64,000 bases of DNA from positions 159,067,276 to 159,131,275 of the forward strand of contig OX104127.1 in NCBI GenBank assembly GCA_944470555.2, given 5' to 3'. Shown here piece after piece: positions 44,501 through 56,500 of this stretch. The stretch's first letter is position 1, and every line of letters starts with the position of its first letter. Origin of the DNA: Heterobilharzia americana. Its lineage: Eukaryota > Platyhelminthes > Trematoda > Strigeidida > Schistosomatidae. The position numbers were made by a program, and so were the translations under genes. Below the pieces are notes generated by a model. It was not told where the DNA came from, did no database searches, and saw only the letters and a program-made list of their open reading frames with translations.

Positions 44501-47500
44501 GAACTCTCTGGTGTAGGCATAGCATTGAACAGTAGGGCAGAAAGTGCGCTTCTGAACTGGATACCAGTCAACAGCCGTTGACTGAAAGGATCAGGGAGGA
44601 TCGTAAGACTAAGTGATGCCTATTCATAATTCACGTCTGCGCACCAACCGACTGCGGTTCGGATGATGCAAAGGATGAATTGTGAGTTGCCAACTTTGCT
44701 GCAGAAAGCAAAATAATCAGATGTAGTCATAATGGCAGGTGACTTTAACGCTGTAGCAGGAGAACCAAACCACCTGAAAAGACATCTTGGGTATGTTTTC
44801 AGAATCCCATACCAAATAACCGACAACGGTGGTCGTCCGTTGCAATTTTGTTCCGATAATCACTTGTTTCTGGCCGGCAACGAACTTACGGCATAACGAA
44901 AGGTGCTTTCTCACATGGCTTCCGCCGACATCGAACCAGTGATGAACACAGATGCATCATATTGCTATAAACCATCTGTGGAAGGTTGTCGCTTTTTCAC
45001 CAGTACCGGTTAGGACTCCCATCACGCAGTATTACGTGCTCGTGTATGTCTGCGTCTTACTGATAGCAGGAAACAGGTGATAGTGAAACCTGTCTATTCT
45101 TCATTAGATGATTTCGACAATGTGCATATTTAAAGAGGAATTAACTGAGCATTTGTGTGAATGTAACTGCAATGCTCATCTTGAGGAAGCCTGGCGTGAT
45201 ATTAGGTCTACTGTAGAAACACCGGTAGGGACTGCTGGTAACTTATACCCGAAGGTTGGAAAAGGTGAATTGATTCCCACAACGTCATCGGAAATGATTG
45301 GTGGGAGAAGACTAGTTCCAGCTGGCTGTGACCACAGTGAGGAGCGGAAGTAACTTAGAGGTAATCTGACCAAGAGTCTTGGCAGTGGTCATGAGGGTGG
45401 TGGTTGGCGAAAGTGAGAGAGATGAAGAAGGCATTAGCATTGGGTATCACTTGACAATTATTTAAAGTTATTAAGGATACTGACTGGAAGAGCATGAAAC
45501 CATCATTGAAAAGAAGGAGACGCTGATAACCCTTTAGGACACGCAGCTAGAACGTTGGGTGGACCACTGAAGCACAGTTCAACTGGCCCTCAGCAACGTT
45601 TCAGTTGCCCAACATCCAGCCTGAACCTGAATGGGAGGTAGATGTCTATCGTGCAAGCCTCTATTGTAGTTGAGAAGGCTGTATGGGATGTAAAGCGACA
45701 CAAAGCAGCAGGACCAGACAGTTTGTGACTCGATGTTTTTAAGGATGAAGGTATGAAATTTGTGATTAGAGTGACTGAGGTAGTAGGTGATGTATAGGCA
45801 TCAGTACTTGATGCTAATCAACGCTCTTTGTTTGAATTCATGTAGCCGTGTAAGAGCTTGCAGAGAATTATACTCAGAATTGACGACAGCTGGTGGCGTC
45901 CGCCAGATATGTCCATTGTCACCATTGCTGTTTAACTTCTTTATGAGCGTACGTGCGACCTCACATGAATTAATCTACTGGGTGAAAGTCATCTGGTTGG
46001 AGTATGCAAACGATATTATGTTGTTAGGGGAAGACGCTGACGCAATGCAGGGTCTTGTAAACATGTTGAGCAGAAATGTGGGTGTTTGGCGTGCGTTTAG
46101 CTTGCACCTGTCAATTGTAAGATGAGGCTTTCACTTCTTTCAGTTTAATGATAGGGAGTGAAGTGTTGAAATATGTCGACCATTTCACTTACTTTGGGGT
46201 TTGTATTAGCCTAAAACGGGTGTGGCAAGTTGAGCAGTTACTCAGTAATCCCAGGTCTCATGTTGATGTTTACGCATTGATTATCATTATCGGTATTGTT
46301 TTCAAATATGTTTCATCAGCTGAGTGTAATTCATTGTCTTTCGGTGTGGTTGTGTAACTTGATGAAGTCTTGTGTGAAACATTGTTCGTTTGTTTTGAAG
46401 AAACTTCACTTTTAATCTTTATTTTAATATTCAGGGAGAAGGACAAGAATCTATTGAACTTGAAAGAAGGCAGATGGAATTGTTAAGGAGACAAAAAGAC
46501 ATCGATATGGGTAAAGTCACAGAACGTTATGCTGAATACGTGTTAAGTATTCCAAAACCTGAGCGTCAAAAGTACCATCCTCGTACTCCCAACAAATTTC
46601 GTAAAGTTTCTCGTCGCGCATGGGATGGTATGATTCGTAAGTGGCGCAAACATCTACACAACTTCAGTGATCTTAAGTAGGTTTCCGTCAAAGTTTTTTT
46701 AATCTTATTTGCTTTATATGATTTACTTGAAATAAACTTGAAGCAGTAGAACTTTCATAGTTGTAGTATTTTTGAAAAATGTAGTGCATGCATATTTGTC
46801 ACCACTGTCATCTTGTTCGTTGTTACAGCGAAGACGTTTGATCTCTGTCCATAGAATTACTTGTTCATATCGTTTCTGATTTGAGAGTGTCGACTGTATT
46901 CACCCAACTCATCCGTTGCGATCGGTTAGTATCATAATTCCCTGAACAAGTATAGTTTGCAGCTTAGTACATGATGTACTAGATTGTTGTGTTGCAAATC
47001 TCATCATATTCAATAGCTTTTACTTTAGTGCATACATTCGTATGTATTGGGTCGGTTTATCGGAATGCATTCAGCAACCTTGTGCGCGTTCATGCAGTAG
47101 GCAGTGAGCTGTACCTATTGTATTGTGACGGCTTATGATACTGCTAACCGACAGCCCTAACTTCGTTGGGTGAAGCTGTGCTCCAACTCGTGACCCATTG
47201 GTTAAAAATCATTTCCCTAAACCTGTTGGCCACAAGTCGGTATGTAGTGAGTCTTCTTGTCACTGCGAAAAATGGACTGTTAGGTCATGATTGACGTAAA
47301 CGAATATTCCTGGCAGACCTTAATTACTTTTGTTACTCAAACTAACCATCTATTATATTCTTCAATGGTCTTACAACTCAAATATCTATCGAATACTTAG
47401 ATATTCAGTGGAGGGGTGAAACTCTTTGTTGCTTCGGGCTACCACCCTACTCTTCAAACACCTGCAGAAGTAAGAGTTTCAGTTTGCCTTTTTCCAATGA

Positions 47501-50500
47501 AAAGACGATGTATAAGAATTTGGTGCGGAGTTCGGCTGGAATGAAGCGATATCTTGTTTCCGAATGCTTATACGTAATTGAAAGGGCACTACTTTTAAAA
47601 GTGTGAGCAAGTTGTAGTAATACTTTGTTTCACTTATCTAAATGTTTCACCGTAAGTTCTCGCACTCTTTTTATTAAAAATCTTCATTGGTTGCAAATGA
47701 TTCCTCACAAACTCGATTGGATGAGTTATCCTATAGAAGTCAGTAATATCTCAGATTAGATTATAAATTGAATACTTGTAGTATTTTGTCATTGTGAACA
47801 TTTGTATTGGGATTTAAACTCATGGATACATGAGTTTCTAATCGGTAGAGACGAAATATCACATAAGGTCCCGTCTGTTAGCAATGTTCAAAGTTCATTT
47901 CAATCGTTATGGCATGTGTTTTCCCCTTATAATGTGCACAAACTAGCCAGGCTCTTCACCATTAAAATTTTGTTTATCTCGGACCTCGGAACCCTTTGTG
48001 GTTTGGTCGATAGTTCCTAACTAGTTTTATCCGATATTATAATACGGGTGTCATAAAGAATAATATTCCAGCTTAGGATTTAGTGATGATACTATATTCA
48101 GTTTTTGCATCGAGACACGAATGAAAATCCCACGTTAAAAGAAATGGTTTTCACGCCTAAATACCCAGTAGCTTTGCTTGTAGAACCACCATTACAATGT
48201 GTTCACACAGTGCGATACCAACGCTTCTCGACGTTATTAATTTTCAGATTTTGTTTATTACGGTAGGTAGCGCAAGCGTTTCAATCGTTATATCCCCCAC
48301 TTGGATAGTCTGTCAATGGAGTTCGATTACTTAGAATTATTAGATTTCTTCCTCACTCTCATTCTTATTCAATCTTATCATAGACGTTCTCATGGAAGTC
48401 TCCCTTTTGTCATCTAACTACACAGGGATCGGCTTTATCACAAAAGAATTTTTGGTAGACCTAGAATACACAAATGATATGATCGTGTTAGGTGAAGGCA
48501 TTGACAAGATGCAGAGTCTTCTGAACACCTTGAGCAGCAATTTGAAAATGTTTAGGATGCATTTTTCGCCACCTGAATGCACATTGTTGCTCAAGGACTG
48601 GTCTTTAACGATGCCCTGGCCTAAGAGTATAGCGTGAAGTGGTTGAGTGTGTTGAACACTTCACTTGCCTGGGAAGTGGGATGAGCCCTAGTGAATCTGT
48701 GGCCGCTAAGATCCCTGCACGGACACGAAAGGGTCGATTGGCTTTCGCCGACTAACACCGTATGTAGCACCGCAGCGATATCTGATTGTCTATTAAGGGT
48801 TGGGTGTACTGTACTGCAGTCCGCTCTATTCTTCTATGTGGCTGGGAAACATGACCATCAAACGTAGAGGACATGAGAAGACTTCTGGTGTGTGACCACA
48901 GTTGCCTTCGTAGCATAAGTCGTGTTTCGTAGTGTCACCGCGTTAGTAACACAGAAGTCACGTGTAAGTGTAGAGTTTTAGGAAGTAGAGGTTATGAACC
49001 TTCATCGACTGAGATGTTTGGAACATGTGTTACGCACGCCTAGCCACCGTCTGCCCCGTCGTGCAATAATGGCCGAGATATATTCATGCTGGCTCGGGAC
49101 TGCCAGACTGAAACATGGCATCAGTCCATGAATTGCTTGACTGTTTTTTTGAGCCACGTACGGGCATGTAGATTAGCCGGTTGGGGTCCATGGGACAAGA
49201 GAAAACATTAATTGAAGATTATATGTGATATGGGTGAAAACCGATGTCAGCGACGCAGATGTATACACACATTATCTTCATTATAACCGCTATACTTAGT
49301 GTCGTCATTTTCCCATATCCCGTCTTTCTCTTTCACTAATGTCTACTTTTTTTTGACCGGCTTTTTTCTTCATCTACCATTTCACTGCCCTGTTACTTGA
49401 TATAAGATGTAGCAACTTGGACCGTTACTCTGTGATGCCTGATCCCATGTTGATTTTGTGATGATAATGATGAGGTCAGACTTCAGTGTATTCACTTGTA
49501 TTCAATCCTTCCTTGGGAATATGGTAATCCTGTTGTTCACACTTAGGGTTTAGCAAATATTTTCTGACTAAATACTGTCTTTTTTAAGCATTGAATGTTG
49601 TTGACCAGTTTGTTTTCACGTCATGCACAATTATTCATTATTAGATATTCAAATTTTCTAACCTTTGGGATTGACTTTGTTCTTTTTCAGTTTTGAAGAT
49701 ACTTGGCGTTCGTTATCGACTGCTGATCTCTCAAGTAGTCTTTCTAGTTCGTCATGGGTCTTAGAAAGCGCTACGTCTAGCGACACAGAGAATATAAATC
49801 CAGAAGAATATCGAATTCCATTAATAAACTGTGACCAACCTCTTTCCCATTCTTTTCAAAGCCCAAAGGATCTCACAGCTTCGCCAACCATTAAAATGTC
49901 ATGTAATCAAAACCAGTATCGCAAGTATGATGAAGATGAAGATACACTACAGGGGATTCCAAAGCAGTGTAAAGACAGAAAACTTTGTCAAGAAATTCCT
50001 AAAGAGGAAGAAGAAGACACTTTGACAGGTCCCTTAACCACTCATGAAAATCGCAGGATGACACGACATTCCAAGTAGGTACATATTATTTTACTCTTAT
50101 TGTTCTGTGTATTTTTGCTTAAAATTTTTGAAATACAACTTTCGTTTTATAGTATACGACTACCATGTTTGATTATTAAGAAATAGTTTTCTCCATGCCT
50201 TTTGAGCAGCAACAGTAGTAGTAGTAATAGACAGTTTTACCTGCCGATGGCTTAGTGAGTTTATAGTTTCAAACCCACTTACCCATCACATTTGTTTTTT
50301 AGGCCTAGTAGAGTCATTTTCATCCGTAACAATTCATAGTTTTATTGTCAGTTTTATAATTTACCAAATGAGCAGACACTTATTCAATATTTTTATTTTG
50401 ACTACTGTTTTTTTACTTGCTTCTACTATATTTTCACAGAATATCCTATGAACCTTCAGCTGATATTTTGCATAGTGGGCTCACAAATGATATGCAATCA

Positions 50501-53500
50501 CTAGCTCCTGTCGGTCATAAACGGTCTTCAGTACATCTCGATCAAAGTATTGCTTTTAAAAAAACTGTTGATATTCACAATTTCACAGACTTCCCTCATT
50601 TGATTCCAACTACTGGTAAGTAATTTGGATTTATGTAGAAATTATATGTACATCTTGTCAATGCAAATGGAACAGTATGACCCCGATGTACTGATTGAAG
50701 TTCAGTCGAAATTCACTCAGTAACCTTGGTCGTGTAAGGGTAGTTTAGCTACATTATGTTAAAAATTCGTAAGAATGGTCGTAAAGTTTCTAAGAAATAT
50801 TAATATAAACTAATGTTGCCGTATCATGATTTGATCTTTATGACCTTATTGTTGTTCATCCTTAATTTTTATGGCAGATATTCTAACGCCTAAAGTTAAT
50901 TTCTGTGTTGAATAATTAGGCTGTCGCATCTAATCAGCAATGTGACGAAATTTCAGTTGACCAGTTCGTAATAGTTAGTAGTTATCCATGAACTAAGGGG
51001 ATGTTGACTGAATCATTTAGTGAGGTTCTATGTAAACATTAAAAAGATGAAAAATAGGTTAGCATAGCATCAGTTTAAGTTGCAACAATCCATAAGGAAG
51101 TGAATCGAAGAGAAACTGTACTAAGATATATAATAGTGTATGAGAAGAGACTAAATAAATGAAATTTATTGAAGATATTTTGTTGGAAACTTTCAATAAT
51201 ATAACTCCAATGGTACAGATATCTACACTGCTTAACGACTTTGATATTCTGATTTCATTAGTCTTCACTTATTTGTCCTGTGTTTGGTGAAGTCACCATG
51301 TGAGCAATGTTGAGGTCAGGTGAAGGTTACTAGGCACAATAGGCAAGTCAATTGATGAGGTTGTGAACCTTAGTTGACTGAAGTGTCTTGGGAATGGACT
51401 GCTCATGTCAAGCCACTACTACCTACGTCAACTCGCCATACTGCCTGAATACAATATTCAGGTGTGGACTAAAAATTTGAGGTTTTGTTAAGCGGGATAT
51501 GTTATCTCACTCGGAATAGGTTTTAGATGTCGAAAGCTTCAGTGTCAAGTCCGCAGTGTAGTTCGACTTGGGTCTTAATCAGTGGTCGCATAGTAGGACG
51601 TTAAAGGGGAACGGTAGAGGGCACAATGTTTCCCAACAGGAACACAATTTGAATGCAAAGAAATGTATAAAAACTAAAGGGCATGCTGCTTTAAATGAGT
51701 AATTTGATATCTTTTGAGATACTGGATAAAAAAGTGGGATAGTTGTATGTAGCTACAGAATCAAAGGGACATGTTAAAGTTCCAGCATACGTTACTTTTT
51801 GAACTATCTGTTGTGTTTGCGTAAGTAAACTACCACTATGGGAATCGAGGATGCAATATACCTTGATTTTTGAACCAACTGCATTTAGAACCTTCCAACA
51901 AAGAGGGAGCAATATAAACTCGGAGTCTTCGGGAAACATCTTACCGCTGTCATGCCTCATAGAGCTAACAGGACTTCCTCAAACTCAGAACCCAGAACCC
52001 TCTGCCAACCGGTGGCTGTTAAATTGACTTGGTGGTCTGGCTGGCATATCGCAATAATCCAGCGAGCAGCACTGACCGGAACGCTTTTTCCTTCAAGGTC
52101 CTGCCATACCGGAAAGCCTGCTGGATAGTGGTAAGACGAAAAGCAGTTACCTTTAGTTGTAAATTTTAACGTTAGATGGGAGTCCGATGGCGAAGTCTCA
52201 CTGTTGATGGGGCGGGGAAACGAAAGCTGTTAGGTATCTCTTGAATGACCGGCAGTGCCCTCGCGGATAATGTCTTCCCTGTGCCACCGGGAGTTAGAAA
52301 AGACCGGCCCTAGAAATAGCCATCTCGTCTATACCTGCGGCATATCGATGCTGGCTATATAGTTTCATAGTCGGCTTCAAAACTGAAAAACAAAATCTCA
52401 AACTTCCAAAAAGATGGTGTGTGACACCTAAAGCAGATGTTGTTTGGACTCTATGGTCACCCATTAACCCTTTTTTTTGATGCACCTCTAGTACTAATTT
52501 TCTATGGTGTAAGCATCCGGGAAATTGCAGATTTTAGTGTCCGCACACTTCCTTAACTCGACCAACAAGCTTCTCTAGCCGAAACACTAGCATCTGGGTC
52601 ATGAATGTGTGCTGTGTTTGCAAGACACGCATACGGGGGCCCTAGTGGTTTAGTTCACTTAACCTCATCTAGTCAAATATGGTGACTTCGCAGAATTCAT
52701 GCTTCGAGTTTCTGGAGATTTGATGGCTAGTTTTTGCGGTCTTCCAGATGTGGGTATTGAACTAAGTATAATCTCTAGGCAGAAAATGTGCTGGACTCAA
52801 CAGCACAGTAAGAAGTATAAAAAAATGGTAGAACTCTTTCATGTCTCTTTTTTTTAATATCCGATTACGCAATGGAACGATGGTCGGAACACTTCGAGAA
52901 ACGGTTCAACTGGCCTCCAGCTGCCATTCCGTTTCCGCTATTCACTTGGAGTCCCTTCCTCCCAGTACTTACAGAAGTTGGGAAGGCTATAGGTAATCTG
53001 CAAAAAGTAAAAACAGACGGACGAGTTCCAGAAGACAGGATTAGTATTACAATAAAGAGGTGTTAACTAGTGTGTGGAGTCAGTTATGATCCCCTCTGAC
53101 TGGTCGCAGTCACTGATTGTTCCACTATTCAAGGAAAATTTGAAGTCATCTTGTGATGACTACAGGCGAACCAGCTGGATGAACATAGGAGTTAGGATTC
53201 CGGTTTCTATGATTATCAGACGTCTAAGTGGGGCTCGAAAACAAACCCAAGAAAAGCTGGCAGGTTCCAGAACAAACCACGAGCATATCCACTCGATACT
53301 CATCCTCTGCCAAGTTCTGAAACAGGCATACTTACCACTGCTCACCACTGGTTGCATTTTTTGATCTATAGGCGCCATTCAAGTCTGTGCAACAAGAGGT
53401 CGCATAGCAGCTTCTCTCTGAAGGCGGGGGTGCCGAATGAGTATACCACTCTGTACTCGGACATGGCTGTGTTAGAACCGACTGTGAGTGGTCAAGTGAA

Positions 53501-56500
53501 TGTTCACTAATTTTTTTTTCAAACACATATTTATGAAGGTCTCCCTCTCGTCTTTTGACTTGACAGGGATTGATTTAGTCACAAGAGACTCTTTAGTAGA
53601 CAGTCGTGTCGGGTGAAGGTGTTGAGAATATGTAGAGTCTTCTAGAACCCTTAAGTGGTGATTTGTAAATGTTTGTGATGCGTTTCTCATCACCCAAAAG
53701 CAAATTATTCTTCCGGAACTTATTTTCAGTCTTGCCTTGTTAAACAGTAGGGAATAAGATGGTCGAGAGCATTAACGACTTCACTTCAGCGCTCAAGTAG
53801 GAAAGCTAAGCCAGTCAGAAAGTCATCTTGGATCTACTTGCGGAATCCCATACCAACAAAGAGACAATGGTGATCGTTTAATGCAGTTCTGTTCTGACAA
53901 TTACTTGTCCCTGACCAGGAATATTTTCAAGTGTGAGGAGAGATACCGCTTTACATGCTCTCCGCTGACATCAAACCAACGAAAGACACGGATAGATCAT
54001 ATTTTCATGAACTGTCGTTGGAGAATTGCCGCTCTTTCTGTAGTTCCTGTGTGGACTTCGATCACCTGTTATTATGGGGATGTGTATGTCTGGGTATCCA
54101 AATGGAATGTAAAAACATTCATGGAGTGGATATCTAAGTGAAATAGTTGGACCATCGACCACTACACTTATGTGCGAAATGTAATCACCCCTGAAGGACC
54201 GATGACGGATGAAATGTTTACATTAATACAAAAGACTGAATTAGGACATTACCAACAAGATTTCTTTTTCCCCAAAACCCTAAATTATCAGAAGTTGTTT
54301 ACATAATTGGAGGTATCGGCTTTTAGTTTCGCAACGATGCAACAAACCTTTTTGATATGGTAGGATATCAAGGAGCAACTGTTTTTCAGCCAGAATAGCT
54401 TACTGAGCTATCTTAACAGGCGACAACATCACTGTCATGTCAAAACAGCTAAGGTCAGTCGGTAACCAATTTATGGCGACGCATTTTTGATTGAGGTCCT
54501 TTGATTTTATCTGCTTGTTATTAATTTAACGGGTCAACAATATGTTATAGCATGCGTTGATGAAGAACCTCGCCTGGTTAACTAGTTCACTAGTTACTAG
54601 CCGGTCCTAAGCCCGGGTAAAGAGGGAAGGTTGGGCATAGGGCTAGCAACCCTACCCCGTAAAACAAATCTAACCGCTAAAGAAACTTCAAAGCACAAAC
54701 AAAATATAAAAAATGAAAACAAACTTATTCCCCGCTGGAATCGGAGAGGCGAAATGACGCCAGTTGGTGAAAGCCTTCGGGAAGCCAATTGGCCGATGTG
54801 TCTTCTCTCGATGAAAGCGAAAGTAAACGTGGGGACATGGAATGTCCGCACGATGTTTGAACCCAGTAAGGCAGCCCAGATTGCAAGGGAGATGAGAAGG
54901 TATAACATCGAAGTGCTTGGGATTTGCGAAAGCAGATGGAATGGGAGTGGACTCTCCAAACTGTCAACTGGAGAATCAATAATCTACTCCGGTCACCCAG
55001 ACGCCAACCACGAGCACACTGAGGGAGTGGCTATCATGATGTCCTCAAGAGCATCGAAGGCTCTCATGCAGTGGGAACCAATCTCCTCCAGGATCATGAC
55101 AGCAAGATTCAACTCAAAAGGAAGAAAGGTCACAATCATACAATGTTATGCACCTACAAATAATGCAGAGCAAGAGAAAAAGGAGGATTTCTACAGACAA
55201 CTTCAATCAACACTGGACAAGACGTCAGTTGGCGATATCAAAATTCTGATGGGCGACATGAATGCCAAACTGGGAGGGGACAACACGGGAAGAGAACTAA
55301 CCATGGGTCGAGAGGCACTAGGTGAAATGAATGAGAATGGAGAATTGTTTGCAGAATTCTGCGCATTCAACGATTTGGTGATTGGAGGCAGTGTGTTCAG
55401 GCACAAAGATATCCACAAAGCGACATGGATTTCACCAGATGGACACACTAAAAATCAAATCGACTTTATCTCAATCTCAAGAAAATGGAGACGCAGTCTA
55501 CTTAACACAAGGTCAAGAAGAGGAGCAGATGTAGGTTCAGACCACTACCTAGTGCAAGGAACCTTCCAAATCAAGTTAAAAGCCTTCAAGGAAGCTGGTG
55601 ATAGACCTCAACCCAAGTACAACACTCGGAAACTGAAGGATGAAACTACAAAGGAGATCTTCAAGGCAGCCATCAAGACAAAATGGGAGACGTCGAGCAA
55701 CATCCCTGAAGAAACCTGTGTGGAAGAACACTGGAAGTCTTTGAAAGCTATGTGGAAAGAAACCTGCACAACAGTATTAGGAAGGAAGAAGAAAGAAGAC
55801 AAGGAATGGATCTCGACGGATACCTGGAAGCTGATAGAGGGAGAGGAGGATGAAGAAGCAGAAGATAAACCAGTGCAAGGATGCTCAACGACAAGAGGAA
55901 CTGAGCACAATGTATAAAACACTGGACAAAGAAGTGAAGAAGAGTGCACGCAAAGACAAAAGACACTTCTACGAAACACTGGCAAGTGAAGCAGAACAGG
56001 CTGCAGGTAAGAGAGACCTGACGACATTGTATCAAATAACCAGGTTGCTATCAGGGACGAGACCAACACAGATGAAACCAATAAAAGATGAAGAAGGAAA
56101 TTTAATTACAAAAGAAGAGAAACAGAGGAAACGATGGGCCGACCACTTCAAGAAGCTCTTGAATCGACCACCACCTGCACTTCGTCCAGAAATACCACCT
56201 GCAGCCGCTGAACTACAAGTGAACATTAATCCCCCAACGAAAATGGAAGTCCTGAACGCCATAAAGCTACTGAAATGCGGGAAAGCAGCAGGACCAGATG
56301 GAATACCGCCAAAAGCACTGAAAACAGATGCAGAGACAACAGCGGACATGCTCACACCACTATTGCAGAAGGTGTGGAAGGAAGAGAAGGTACCTGACGA
56401 TTGGAAGAAGGGTTACCTTGTCAAACTGCCGAAGAAGGGAGACCTCAGTGCTTGCAAGAACTGGCGCGGAATCACTCTCCTGTCCACCCCAAGTAAAATA

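Noticed and set aside
55608..56081. Long antisense frames over the RTE element (157, 107 and 95 codons)
   Set aside because: Shadows of the retrotransposon protein; no independent evidence.
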